A stretch of 32,936 bases of DNA from Actinomycetota bacterium (GCA_027315345.1 DAHUYE010000106.1:1-32936); one strand, 5' to 3'; counted from the stretch's first letter, positions 14,319 to 22,873 are shown. Notes: generated by a model not told the origin, from the letters alone. Numbers and translations are program-made.

Positions 14319-15557
14319 CTAATGAAATTCCACCAGAAACGCGGTGGTGTCGTCACTCAGAATGCCGTGGTAGTCCAGCACTGTGTGGGACAGTTGGCGC
14401 ACTGTCTCTGCCGCGTCCAGCTCGGCGCTAGATCGCTCGCTGAGTAGCTCGATTAGGCGCTCCTCACCGAAGTCCTCGCCGCCTGGGCGATGCGAGTCGA
14501 CGACTCCATCGGTGATGCAGAAGAGCCTGTCCCCCGGCTCCATGACATGGTGTCCGACCAGGATTAGACCATCGCTGTTCGGGCAATGGCGGAGGCCGGC
14601 GGGCAATGTCGGCTGGCACTCCAGGAACCCGATGACCGTACCGGCGCGTACGAGGAGCGGACGCGGGTGATCGACGTTGATCCAGGTCAACGCTCCGTCG
14701 AGCAGGTTCAGTCGGCCGAGAACGCATGTGACGTATGCCTCTCCCCCATGTCTGGCGCTGATGACGGTGTCCATCGCCTCGTACGTGGCCTCGAGACCCA
14801 GGCCGGACCGCCGGCTATGGCGGTAGCTGTTCACCGCCAGGTGGGCGAGTTGGCTCGACTCGAGGCCGTGACCCATGGCGTCGAACACGGCGAAGTCGAG
14901 GGTGTCGCCGTTCACGGCGTAGTCGAAGGAGTCGCCTCCCACTTCGTAGGCGGGCTGGATCAGCCCCGCCACTGATACCCGCCCGCTGTCCAGGCTCAAG
15001 GGTGGGAGAAGGTCCCATTGCATCTCAGCCGCCAAGGTGAAGTTCTGGCTGCGTCGGATGGTGGTGTAAGCATCGGTGCACTGGCCGCGGGTGACCAACA
15101 GGGCGGCGACCACCCCGGCCAGACTGTCCGCCAGGGCCCGAGCCTCGTCGTCCGCCTCAGCGACGGTTACGCAGATGACGCCGAGGCGGGCCGCCCCGTC
15201 CACCACCACGCTCCACAGCCGAACGCCTTCGCCGGTCGGCTCTTGAACCTGGCCAGCAGTAGTGAAGCACCGCCCTCCCACCGAGACGTCGATGGCCAGC
15301 GGGGTCGTTGCTGTCGACCCCGGGATCGGAACAAGGTTGCGCTGCTCGAAGTCGCTCACATACACGGAGAGATGCCGCATCCCGAATTGAGCCACCCGGC
15401 GGCCGAGGAACGCACCCAGTTGGTCAGGAGCCTGACGTCGGGACTCATGCAACAGTGCCGCCACTTGGGCGTAGACGCCCGAGGGTCCAGTACCGGTCCT
15501 GGCCGTTGCCGAGCCGGCTTGCCTCGTCGACTCCTCGGCAGCGAAGTTGGTTTCCAC
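14319..15557 (-). CDS. SpoIIE/RsbU-type PP2C serine phosphatase
   Basis: A 412-residue protein. Residues about 25-160 look like a degenerate GAF-type sensor. Residues about 170-412 form a PP2C_SIG/SpoIIE phosphatase domain with metal-binding motifs GGDSFDY (207-213), FDAMGHGLESS (about 225-235), CITDGVVDS and SDDTTAFLV. It should dephosphorylate a STAS-domain anti-anti-sigma factor; the one encoded at 17621 is a candidate (inference). A linker helix between sensor and phosphatase (TIRRSQNFTLAAEMQWDLLPP) is the usual regulatory element. GTG 15557 is used, with GAGGGAAAG about nine bases upstream. It is transcribed alone, away from the sigma-regulator cluster on the other strand. Confidence 0.9.
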   Translation of the reverse strand: METNFAAEESTRQAGSATARTGTGPSGVYAQVAALLHESRRQAPDQLGAFLGRRVAQFGMRHLSVYVSDFEQRNLVPIPGSTATTPLAIDVSVGGRCFTTAGQVQEPTGEGVRLWSVVVDGAARLGVICVTVAEADDEARALADSLAGVVAALLVTRGQCTDAYTTIRRSQNFTLAAEMQWDLLPPLSLDSGRVSVAGLIQPAYEVGGDSFDYAVNGDTLDFAVFDAMGHGLESSQLAHLAVNSYRHSRRSGLGLEATYEAMDTVISARHGGEAYVTCVLGRLNLLDGALTWINVDHPRPLLVRAGTVIGFLECQPTLPAGLRHCPNSDGLILVGHHVMEPGDRLFCITDGVVDSHRPGGEDFGEERLIELLSERSSAELDAAETVRQLSHTVLDYHGILSDDTTAFLVEFH

Positions 15558-16382
15558 GGCGGCCGCTTTCCCTCAGGCCAACGGCGCGCCACCGAGATCC
15601 GGGGCGACGTGACGGAAACGGCCACCGCGCACACCCGTGCGCTTGGCATGGATCCTACACCCCCCACGTCCCCCACGCTCGCTCAAGAGGACCCGAACCC
15701 GAATCGGTCACATGGAGCCGAGGCGGGGGGCTGGTCGCTTCCCCTCACCTCGTGCCCGCAGTGGAAGAAACGCGGCTCGGCCCCCGCCGGGTTCACTGAC
15801 GGGTACAACACCCTCTCTGCCCCATATCGTCGGCCTTCGCCCGTGCCTGAAAGTGCCCGGGGATCCTCCCGATCCATGGAAGAGGTTTTCACAGAGCTGG
15901 ACGCCGATGCCCTGAACACTGTTGAACTCGGGGAGGAGCGGCATCCCCGCCGGAGGCCGCCGCACGCGCCGAGGAGACCGGCACCACCATCGAGACCGTG
16001 CACGGTGATGTCTTCGGATGGCAGCCGACCAGCACCTCCTGACAGCCGTCTCCGTGGAGGTCCTCGATCAACAGCGCCGCCACCCCGACCACGCAAGGGA
16101 GCCGACCGGCGTGGCTCCCCACGTCGTCGTGCTTGCCTGGCCGACCAGGCGTGTCGGGTGACCCCCGGACAGTCGCCCAGCTGCGTGGGGTACCGCCCGG
16201 ACGGTGGCGAGGACATCGCCGTCCTGGCTGACCTGCGGCGGGGCAAAGCCGTGCTCATCGATCCTTCCGCCTTGCGCCGGAGGGTCGACGGCTGGGACTA
16301 CGGGCCGCGCACCCGGCAACTACTATCGGCAATCTGAGGGAGGTGAGACACCTGCCGGGTCCTGCACTCCCGGTGGAACCGT
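15558..16382. other. 825-bp region without a confident gene
   Basis: A plus-strand frame is open to 16337. Its downstream part from ATG 15876 reads MEEVFTELDADALNTVELGE and ends near DIAVLADLRRGKAVLIDPSA, but the middle is an Arg/Pro-rich run typical of an out-of-frame reading. In a different plus frame near 15960-16025, AEETGTTIETVHGDVFGW resembles a methyltransferase segment. This may be a decayed gene with several frameshifts. The part next to 16383 must also contain the promoter of the phosphatase cluster; no clear -10/-35 was recognised. Confidence 0.4.
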
Positions 16383-17624
16383 ATGGTCGATGTTGAGTCG
16401 TCGCCCGAGGACGAGCAGAACCGCTTGGCCGCGGTGCATCGCTATGACATCCTCGACAGTCCCCCGGATGGGGCGTTCGATCGGGTCACCGCGGTAGCGG
16501 CCCGCCTTTTTGACGTCCCCATCTCGATCGTGAGCATCGTCGACACCGACAGGATCTGGTTCAAGTCCCACCACGGGATCGAGGTGGAAGAGGTCGGGCG
16601 CGATCCAGGCCTGTGCGCCTCGGCCATCCTCTCTGACGGCCCCTGGCTGGTACGGGACGCCAGGGCCGACCCTCGGACGCTGGCCAACCCTTTGGTGGCT
16701 GGCGAGTTCGGCTTGCGGTTCTACGCCGGGGTTCCCCTGACCACCCATGACGGCTTCAATCTCGGCACCCTGTGTGTAATAGATCGCGAGCCGCGGGAGG
16801 TTACCGAACAAGAAGTGGCGACGCTCAGCGATCTGGCCGCGGTCGTAATGGACGAACTGGAGCTGCGGATCGGGGCGCGCCGGACGGTGGCTCTGGAGGC
16901 CCAGCTGCGCCACCATGCCGAGTTGGTGGCGGCGAAGCTCCAGGAGAGCCTCATACCCCCCCAGGTCCCCGTGGTCGACGGGCTCGATGTGGCCACCCGC
17001 TACCACGTGGCTCAGCTGGACCAGGTGGGTGGCGACTTTTTCGACGTGATCTCTACCGACTGGGGTACGGCGCTGACGCTGGGCGACGCTTGCGGTAAGG
17101 GCACCATGGCCGCAGCCTCCGCCGGGACGGCCCGTTGGGCTCTCCACGCGGTCATGATCGACGAGCCCGACCCAGCCAAGGCGCTCGAGCGAGTCAACAC
17201 CGTGCTCTACCGGTCGACTCCCAATGCCTCGACCTATGTGACGGCACTGGCCGTCTCACTGCGTCAACAAGTCGACGGCCTCGACATATCTGTGGCCGTC
17301 GGCGGTCATCCGCTCCCGCTCATAGTTCGCCGTGCTGGAGGGGTTGAATCGCTCGGAACCGCCAGCCCCATCGTGGGCTGGCGCTCCCAGAGCACCTACA
17401 CGGTCGCCCATGCCACCTTGGCGGCTGGCGACATGGTGGTGATGTACACCGACGGACTCCTCGAGGCGATCGCCGGTCGAGGCGAACCCGACGACCAGGC
17501 CCTGCGCTCTCTTCTCGGTCCGCTCGCCGGGCAGCCAGCGGATGAGGTAGCGCAAGCACTCGACGCTGCCATCGGCAACGAGCGCCGTGACGATGTTGCC
17601 GTCATGGTCACCCGCGTCCTGTGA
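16383..17624 (+). CDS. GAF-domain SpoIIE/RsbU-type PP2C phosphatase
   Basis: A 413-residue protein. The GAF domain at about 20-165 has the clear family core ISIVSIVDTDRIWFKSHHG, then LCASAI and FYAGVPLTTHDGFNLGTLCV. A helical linker (LEAQLRHHAELVAAKLQESL, then IPPQ) leads to a PP2C_SIG domain with GGDFFDV (216-222), GDACGKG (234-240), YTDGLLEA and DDVAVMV. It probably senses a small ligand or redox/light cue and dephosphorylates the STAS protein encoded immediately downstream, with which it overlaps by four bases (GTGA). ATG 16383 follows a GGTGGAA stretch. This is the first gene of a three-gene partner-switching operon. Confidence 0.92.
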   Translation: MVDVESSPEDEQNRLAAVHRYDILDSPPDGAFDRVTAVAARLFDVPISIVSIVDTDRIWFKSHHGIEVEEVGRDPGLCASAILSDGPWLVRDARADPRTLANPLVAGEFGLRFYAGVPLTTHDGFNLGTLCVIDREPREVTEQEVATLSDLAAVVMDELELRIGARRTVALEAQLRHHAELVAAKLQESLIPPQVPVVDGLDVATRYHVAQLDQVGGDFFDVISTDWGTALTLGDACGKGTMAAASAGTARWALHAVMIDEPDPAKALERVNTVLYRSTPNASTYVTALAVSLRQQVDGLDISVAVGGHPLPLIVRRAGGVESLGTASPIVGWRSQSTYTVAHATLAAGDMVVMYTDGLLEAIAGRGEPDDQALRSLLGPLAGQPADEVAQALDAAIGNERRDDVAVMVTRVL

Positions 17625-17953
17625 TCTCGTCCGAATCTCTCCCCTTTTCTGTCGAGGTCCTAACCGAGGGTGACCAAACTCGCATCGTCGCCCGGGGCGA
17701 GATCGACATCGCCACCGAGCAGGCCCTTCGCGATGCCGCTGCCGCCGCCGTGGCCTCAGCCCCTAGTGGACGCATCGTGGTAGACCTGCACCAGGTCTCG
17801 TTCATGGACTCCTCCGGCCTACGGGCCCTTCTGCAGAGCAGGGACACGGCCGAAGCCGCCGGGACGGCATTTCGGATAACGGCAGTGCCGGAGGGCGCGG
17901 TACAGAGACTGTTCAGGGCGGCCGGAGTGGCGGATTGGTTCGACTATGAGTGA
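17621..17953 (+). CDS. STAS-domain anti-anti-sigma factor
   Basis: A single STAS domain of 110 residues: ARGEIDIATEQALRDA, VVDLHQVSFMDSSGLRALL, where MDSSG (S64/S65) carries the regulatory serine, and RLFRAAGVADWF at the end. In the unphosphorylated form such proteins bind the GHKL anti-sigma kinase and free the sigma factor. The GTG start overlaps the phosphatase stop (GTGA), and its own end overlaps the kinase start by eight bases, so phosphatase, antagonist and kinase are translationally linked in the order of their biochemical circuit. Confidence 0.93.
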   Translation: MISSESLPFSVEVLTEGDQTRIVARGEIDIATEQALRDAAAAAVASAPSGRIVVDLHQVSFMDSSGLRALLQSRDTAEAAGTAFRITAVPEGAVQRLFRAAGVADWFDYE

Positions 17954-18338
17954 CTCGCTGCGATTCAGCATCCGCCTGCCGGCCCATCCCCTCTCGGTGG
18001 GCGTGGCACGCGCCATCGTGCGGTCCCTCTCGCGCAGCCTTGGATCCCACCACGCCGACCGTGCGGAACTGCTGCTCAGCGAGCTGGTCACCAACTCCAT
18101 CCGCCACGGTTCTCGCACCCCCGACGATCCGGTCGATGTCGAGCTGGTGCTGCAAGGCGATCATTTGAGCGGCAGTGTCTGCGATCAGGGACCGCTCTTC
18201 GACCGTCCCGCCGAGCAGCCCCGACCGGGTCAGGTCGGCGGGTTCGGCCTGCACATCGCCGCCGAGCTGGGCCAAGTGACGATCCAGCGCACCGACACAG
18301 GCAACCGCGTGATGTTCAGCCTCGCACCGGATCTCTGA
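17946..18338 (+). CDS. GHKL ATPase, RsbW-type anti-sigma serine kinase
   Basis: A 130-residue HATPase_c domain: N-box ELVTNSIRHG (46-55; Asn50 for Mg), G1 box CDQG (79-82), G2 box GGFGLHI (98-104). It should bind ATP, phosphorylate the STAS serine and sequester a sigma factor. No SigB/SigF-type sigma gene is present in the window, so its target lies elsewhere or it acts through another output. ATG 17946 overlaps the STAS gene by eight bases (ATGAGTGA). Nothing terminator-like was recognised after it. Confidence 0.9.
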   Translation: MSDSLRFSIRLPAHPLSVGVARAIVRSLSRSLGSHHADRAELLLSELVTNSIRHGSRTPDDPVDVELVLQGDHLSGSVCDQGPLFDRPAEQPRPGQVGGFGLHIAAELGQVTIQRTDTGNRVMFSLAPDL

Positions 18339-18588
18339 CCTTGTGCTTCTGAGTGCCATGGCGATGAGTACCCGGCAGCACCCCCCAGGGTCAGCCGTTG
18401 TCGGTGTCTGCATCGTCGGGGCGGAGCGAGCATGTCTGGTACTGCTCGGGTTCCAGAGGGCGTAACTGTTGTCCTGAAGCCCAGCAGTGCCAGGGCGTCG
18501 CGGGCGGAGCAGCGAGCAGCCCGTCGACGGCAGCAGCCTATGAGTCGTTGCGCCACCGCCTGGGAAGTGGAACGAGCCGGTCAGAGGA

Positions 18589-18933
18589 TCAGAAGCTGAG
18601 CACCGTGTAGCCCTGGCGGGCGTACTCCTCCACCTCTGCTCCTGCAGCAAGGAGCTCCACGGATCGAGCGGCGATCGCCTCGCCGAGCCCGTACTGCTCG
18701 ACGTTGGCCGAGCAGGCCTTGGCACCAATGCCCGCCGCATGCAGCGCGTCGAGTTGCTCGTCGGCCGCCCCACTGGCGGCCAGCTTCACGCCGGGGCCGA
18801 AGAACATGACCCGTACATCGGCGCCACGGTTCGCCTTCATCCGGGCCGCCATCACCAGACCAGGAAGGGCCCTGGCCGGGTCGTCACTCAAGATCAAGAA
18901 CGCCACCTTGGCCGAGTTGGATGTCGTGGTCAA
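18589..18933 (-). CDS. DsrE-like small protein
   Basis: A 114-residue alpha/beta protein with the DsrE/DsrF-like layout: strand KVAFLILSDDP, helix ALPGLVMAARMKA, strand VRVMFFGPGVKLAA, then ALHAAGIGAKACSANVEQYG with one Cys at the usual position, and EYARQGYTVLSF. Relatives move sulfur or are uncharacterised peroxiredoxin-like proteins. The start is probably TTG 18933, because no in-frame ATG or GTG precedes the first strand and AGAGG lies just upstream. Its neighbours do not suggest a pathway. The 250 bases between it and the convergent kinase gene contain nothing I recognise. Confidence 0.8.
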   Translation of the reverse strand: MTTTSNSAKVAFLILSDDPARALPGLVMAARMKANRGADVRVMFFGPGVKLAASGAADEQLDALHAAGIGAKACSANVEQYGLGEAIAARSVELLAAGAEVEEYARQGYTVLSF

Positions 18934-19105
18934 GGCACCTCTTCAATGATCGTACCAGCGCAGAACTCCTCTCCGTCGGCGCGCCTGACCAGCGGTCGTG
19001 GTCTAGTGAGGTCTTCACAATTGGGCCTGACCAGCCGGTTGTCTGACTGATCGAGGTCCTCCGCGCAGGTTAAGCCGACGCCGACCACGGGATGTCCACA
19101 ACCGC

Positions 19106-19290
19106 TCAGCGTCTTCCGGCGGGGACCTCAGCCTGCAGCGACGCGATGGCTTCCAACCGGCCAGCAGCTGGCGGGCTCGGCGGTCGTTGTCGATCCAGGC
19201 CTGGTAGTTGGCGGCCTGCTCGGGCGAGAGCCACCGCCCCACGGTCTTGGCCGCCACCTTGCGGGTCCACTGCCAGTAGGGCCCGTGGGG
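19106..19290 (-). pseudogene. DUF6788-like mobile-element-associated protein, C-terminal remnant with frameshift
   Basis: Reading leftwards, HGPYWQWTRKVAAKTVGRWL and SPEQAANYQAWIDNDRRARQ match the conserved end of the DUF6788 family, small proteins with a CxxC-type ribbon usually found beside transposases. After RQLLA the good reading shifts by one base to RLEAIASLQAEVPAGRR, ending at TGA 19106. The N-terminal half, with the cysteines, is absent: DNA beyond 19290 belongs to a different fragment on the other strand. It is a truncated, frameshifted leftover. Confidence 0.55.
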
Positions 19291-19491
19291 GCGGGGTGGT
19301 GTCGCATCGCCGGGCTGGCCGGCATCTCCCTGTTCCTGGCCGCCGTCACCGTCGCCCGCAACCTGCGGGTGACCGACGCCTTCGAGGCCCGGGTGGCCGA
19401 CGACGCACTACGGGCCGAGCAGGGCCGCCCGGCGCGCACCCGACGCCGACGGCGCAAAGCTCTATCCGCGCTTTCGGACCCCACGGCCTAA
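19285..19491 (+). pseudogene. Transposase-like C-terminal remnant
   Basis: The frame reads CRIAGLAGISLFLAAVTVAR, NLRVTDAFEARVADDALRAE and a basic end PARTRRRRRKALSAL. A hydrophobic helix, then VARNLRV, then an Arg-rich end is typical of the last 60 residues of several actinobacterial DDE transposases, but no catalytic residue is present. It abuts the DUF6788-like remnant head to head, so the stretch 19106-19491 is best read as the debris of one or more insertion sequences. The family is uncertain. Confidence 0.4.
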
Positions 19492-19663
19492 CGGGCCGCA
19501 CAGCACTCAGCGCCAGGACACCGTGGCCGTCGCGCTGCCGGCAGGCGGTTCGATGCGCCTCCGGCCGGCAGGTCACGACCGACCCAACCGTTGGTGCCCC
19601 CAACAGCGTTGGCTGTCACATCCAAATGTGAAGATGGGAAGAGGTCAAACGTGAAGACCTCCT

Positions 19664-19709
19664 TGGTGGCGGGGGCAGGATTTGAACCTGCGACCTTCGG
19701 GTTATGAGT
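19664..19709 (-). tRNA. tRNA-Met (CAU), 3' half only; likely attachment-site copy
   Basis: On the minus strand, ACTCATAACCCGAAGG carries the anticodon loop CTCATAA (anticodon CAT at 19706-19704). It continues into a perfect T arm (GCAGG TTCAAAT CCTGC), acceptor strand CCCCGCC, discriminator A and encoded CCA (19666-19664). The 5' half does not fit: the five bases before the loop (GATAA) cannot pair with CCCGA, and no D arm is present. GGCGGGA at 19730-19724 could pair with most of the acceptor strand, but only 64 bases would then be available. A 3' half starting at the anticodon loop is the usual core duplicated by tyrosine-recombinase integration, so this is probably an att site rather than a working tRNA. 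Confidence 0.7.
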
Positions 19710-19822
19710 TATCCGTGAGTCGTTCCCGCCCATGTCGCTCAGTGTCGAATCATGGCCCTGAGCAGGACTTCATCTGCCTGACCATGTCGTACCGTATCGC
19801 TTCGTTGGCGCCGGTGCGAGAT

Positions 19823-19846
19823 GATCCGGTAGAAGATCCGGTAGAA
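19823..19846 (+). repeat. 12-bp tandem repeat, two copies
   Basis: GATCCGGTAGAA occurs twice in tandem without mismatch (19823-19834 and 19835-19846), followed by a further GATC. It lies in the 200-base non-coding stretch between the tRNA remnant and the F420-type gene. Close spacing to a probable attachment site makes a recombinase arm-type site possible, but two copies alone do not prove it. Confidence 0.55.
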
Positions 19847-19910
19847 GATCGGCGTCGCTCGCAGCGCCCTTCAACCCCGCCGGTTCCAGCGCCGGGCGGG
19901 ACCCACGTCG

Positions 19911-20324
19911 TCACGGCCAGGCTCTCCAGCTCTCGATCTCTAGGACGATAACCGGCCCAGGGATGGCCACACGGCCGTACTGCGGGTACTTGCCCACCAG
20001 GGCGCGCCGAGCCTCATCTGCCTCTGCCCCGACCGCCTCGACGCGAGCCATCCCATCGAGGCGCACCCACCACAGCCGCGACCAGTCCTCCTCGTAGTGG
20101 TCGACGAGCAGGCAAGCTGCCGGCTGGGCAGCGACATTGGCGACACGACGCAGGGCGAGGCTCGACTTGGGATTGGCGTCGACGGCCGTGTAGACGGTGT
20201 CGGCGCGCAGGGCGAAACAGCACGGGACGAGATGCGGCCGCCCACCCGGGCTGACGGTGCCCAGCCGACCCACTGGGGCCTCCTGCACCCGTCGCCTCGC
20301 TACGGAGAGATCCATCCCCATCAT
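19911..20324 (-). CDS. PPOX-class, probably F420-dependent oxidoreductase (TIGR03668-like)
   Basis: A 137-residue split-barrel flavin/F420-binding protein: VGRLGTVSPGGRPHLVPCCF, YTAVDANPKSSLALRRVANV, CLLVDHYEEDWSRLWWVRLD, then ALVGKYPQYG and a final hydrophobic strand. The DHYxEDWxxLWWVRxDG pattern is characteristic of the TIGR03668 PPOX subfamily, whose members are thought to use coenzyme F420. The substrate is unknown. Three ATGs (20324, 20321, 20315) compete for the start; the first is given. It lies on the island side of the tRNA remnant, so it is either cargo or interrupted backbone. Confidence 0.82.
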   Translation of the reverse strand: MMGMDLSVARRRVQEAPVGRLGTVSPGGRPHLVPCCFALRADTVYTAVDANPKSSLALRRVANVAAQPAACLLVDHYEEDWSRLWWVRLDGMARVEAVGAEADEARRALVGKYPQYGRVAIPGPVIVLEIESWRAWP

Positions 20325-20689
20325 CTTGGTCGTCCGGGACCGGCCTGGCAGTTCTGACTCCCCTCCCTCCAGCGAGTCCGAGCGTTCGCCGCTCTGGCAA
20401 TCCATGGTGGATCGGCGGCGGACGGGAGCCCGATATACCTGCCGAATCGGCGTGCGTTCTTCGGCCGCTCCCAAGGGCCCTGGCAGCCTTGTTCTGGGGC
20501 CGTGGCTGAACATGCAGGGGCGGCATGCTTGAGAAGTCAAGTGTGAGCAGCATCTCCCAGACCGCCGCTTCCGGGACGGCCGACTCGGCTTGGGGCCCGG
20601 ACGTTCTGGGATGGTCCCAGCGGTGGCCCAGAAGGATCCGAGCGGGCAAACCCCGTTAGTCCTGGGCGAGTGACTCATCGCCTCGAACC
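20325..20689. other. 365-bp intergenic region
   Basis: No convincing gene on either strand: the long minus-strand frame here is an Arg/Pro/Ser-rich extension of the F420-type gene without family character. It must hold the end of the nuclease operon and the promoter of the PPOX gene. No hairpin with a U tract and no repeat was recognised. Confidence 0.4.
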
Positions 20690-22873
20690 TCATGTGTCCG
20701 TCCCCCTCCGGGCGAACCATTCGAGGATCGCCGCGTAGAGGTCTTCGACGAGCGGCGGGCAGGGTGTTGCTTCGGCCAGGAGGCGCCCCGCTCTGGGCTT
20801 GCTCTTCGGAGCCTCCTCGGTAGCAGCTTCGGCTGCCGCCGCAAGTTGCGACTGCGAGTGGACGAATCCTTCGAAGGACTCCCGGTCCCCATGGGGCTCG
20901 CTCTGACGCTCCCAGCCCGGGGCCAGTGTGAAGACGCCGTGGCTTCTCCCGAAGTCCTTCATCGCATCGAACTGTGCCTGGTCCATCTCGCTTTGTGACT
21001 TCGAACCTAGGTTTTCGCTCTCGACATAGTGCCGGAGCACCGAATCATCGATACCCGCACTGACGACCTGCTCGAAGATATGCGAGCGCACATCGAACCG
21101 GAAGGCCCCGCCGTCGCAGACGACCGTCCAGGGCACGCCGAAGCGGTCGAGGTAGGCGAGGAAGGGACGGAAGGACTGATCTCCACCGACGGTGTAGAAC
21201 GCCAGGTGCAGGTCGTCCGGTGAGCGGTTCCGCTCGGCTGTCTTGCTGGTAGCGAACCAGGCCGGCAGCGCGGCCAGCTCGGTCGGTCCTTCTGTCAAGA
21301 TGACGCCATTGGCGAATAGGAGTCCGCGGGCGTCCGCTGACCAGTTCAGCTCCTTCACGAGCGTCCCGATCCACCGCTGGTCGGCCAAGTCGCCCGGCGA
21401 TAGACGGTGGGTCCGGGTGGCCCCTTCCCGAAGGTCGAGCCGGACGATGGACGCCAGGTGGTCCCGGCCGTCCGATGGCACGAGGTAAGGCGAGTGGGTG
21501 ATGAGCAGGCACTGACCCTCCCGGTTGGTCAGGTGAGAGCGGACAATCCGCTGCCACGACGGGTGCAGGTTGGTGGCGGGCTCGTCGAGCAGAAGCACCC
21601 GGTCGGGATCGCCGACCAGCGTCTCGGCGATGAGCAGCGCCTGCTGTACGCCGGTCCCGGCCAGGCGAAACGGTCGCCCGATTGCCGGCAGCGGATCGCC
21701 AGAAGCGGGAAAGATCTCGATCTGGATGGCCGGGTCGTCGCCCTCAGGCGTGCGCCGCCGCTCGGTCCTCAGCTCGAACCGCCGCCCCGGTGCCAGCTCC
21801 TCGAACCTGGCCTGGACAGCGCGGTAGCGGACCTGTTCCTGTTGGTCGCCGTTCTTGAGGTCGTGCAGCCGCTCGGCCAGCCCATCACCACCGCCACGGG
21901 GATCGTAGCCAGCAGCGACCGACTCCGCGCTGTCAGCCCTGCTTAGCAGCGCCGGATCGTTCACGCCTAGATGCCAGAGCCCGTAGTCCAGAACGTGCGA
22001 GAAGACGGATCCAAGCGTGTACGACCGCCGGAAGGGGCCGAGGGGGTCCTCGGGAGCGGACGGCAAGCCGATGGCAGCCACGAACTCGCGGTGCGGCAGC
22101 GGTGCGACGTTCGAGTTGAGCGGGTTCATGTTCAGCTGGACCAGCTCACTCTCCGAGGGCAGCAGCAGCGCCAGGGAGAACGGCAGATCGGGCGGACGCA
22201 CCGGACGAGCGTCATGGACACCCTGGCCGAAGAGGCGGACCCCCAGGATGACGGTGTTGGGCAGCCCGGCCGCTTCGTCCCGGTCGGAAGGGGCAATGAC
22301 GTTGCTCAGGTTCGGCAGGTCGGTGTTGATGTGCCAGGTGAGGGGAGCGTCCTCGTATTGGAACTCATAGCTCACCTGCCACTGGGCGCCGAGCACTCCG
22401 GAGTGCGAAACGACCAGCGTCCCACTGGTGAGACTGGCGAGGGCCTCCGGCATGACTTGCTCACGGATCCAGGCCTCCAGCCGGGGAAGCGAGGGTGAGT
22501 CGATTACCTGGTTGCCGAAGCTGGCTGAAAGGACCATCATCCCAACGAACGAGGTCAGCAGCTTGAGCTCGTTCGGACCCGTAAGGTCGGTCTCCAGGCG
22601 GATGACGCTGCGAGCGTTGGGTGCCATGCCCTCGTGCCGGGAGAAGCGGGCGTAGTCCTCCAGGGCAGCCCAGAGGGGTTGACGCTTGTCTTGGCCGCTG
22701 TCCTGAAACCGCAGCACCGCCTGGACCAACTTCAATGCCCGCACCAGGTTCGACTTGCCGGCGGCGTTGGGACCGACGATCACCGTGAGGTCCCGGTCGA
22801 GATCGAGCCGCAGCCGGTCTTCACCGGTACCGAATGAGAAGATGCCCTCAGCTTCCAGTGCCTTCAGCCGCAT
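20690..22873 (-). CDS. OLD-family ATPase with TOPRIM nuclease domain
   Basis: Overcoming-lysogenization-defect-type protein of 727 residues. The N-terminal ABC/SMC-like ATPase has Walker A GPNAAGKS (34-41). A long insertion (about 50-390) precedes the signature-like LAGTGVQQ (404-411), Walker B RVLLLDEPATNLHP (about 425-438) and a His switch LLITHS (about 457-462). A C-terminal TOPRIM domain carries ILTEGPTE (E528 and E532, the ExxxE pair) and VVCDGG (D587). The second Asp of the usual DxD is replaced here (DGG). Homologues (GajA, PtuA-like, retron Eco8 effector, P2 OLD) nick or cut phage or host DNA. ATG 22873 is chosen over an in-frame TTG at 22882. It is the last gene of the operon, 42 bases after the large repeat protein. 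Confidence 0.9.
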   Translation of the reverse strand: MRLKALEAEGIFSFGTGEDRLRLDLDRDLTVIVGPNAAGKSNLVRALKLVQAVLRFQDSGQDKRQPLWAALEDYARFSRHEGMAPNARSVIRLETDLTGPNELKLLTSFVGMMVLSASFGNQVIDSPSLPRLEAWIREQVMPEALASLTSGTLVVSHSGVLGAQWQVSYEFQYEDAPLTWHINTDLPNLSNVIAPSDRDEAAGLPNTVILGVRLFGQGVHDARPVRPPDLPFSLALLLPSESELVQLNMNPLNSNVAPLPHREFVAAIGLPSAPEDPLGPFRRSYTLGSVFSHVLDYGLWHLGVNDPALLSRADSAESVAAGYDPRGGGDGLAERLHDLKNGDQQEQVRYRAVQARFEELAPGRRFELRTERRRTPEGDDPAIQIEIFPASGDPLPAIGRPFRLAGTGVQQALLIAETLVGDPDRVLLLDEPATNLHPSWQRIVRSHLTNREGQCLLITHSPYLVPSDGRDHLASIVRLDLREGATRTHRLSPGDLADQRWIGTLVKELNWSADARGLLFANGVILTEGPTELAALPAWFATSKTAERNRSPDDLHLAFYTVGGDQSFRPFLAYLDRFGVPWTVVCDGGAFRFDVRSHIFEQVVSAGIDDSVLRHYVESENLGSKSQSEMDQAQFDAMKDFGRSHGVFTLAPGWERQSEPHGDRESFEGFVHSQSQLAAAAEAATEEAPKSKPRAGRLLAEATPCPPLVEDLYAAILEWFARRGTDT

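Noticed and set aside
15018-15876. Plus-strand frame running through the first phosphatase and beyond
   Set aside because: The first 540 bases are antisense to a gene with intact PP2C motifs, and the remainder has no protein-like pattern.
19667-19730. Complete tRNA of 64 bases using GGCGGGA as the acceptor strand
   Set aside because: It has no D arm, no pairing in the anticodon stem and a mismatch at the last acceptor pair; a 3' half from integration explains it better.
20325-20720. N-terminal extension of the F420-type gene
   Set aside because: The extra 130 residues are Arg/Pro/Ser-rich and unlike the family, whose members start at the MDLSVARR position.
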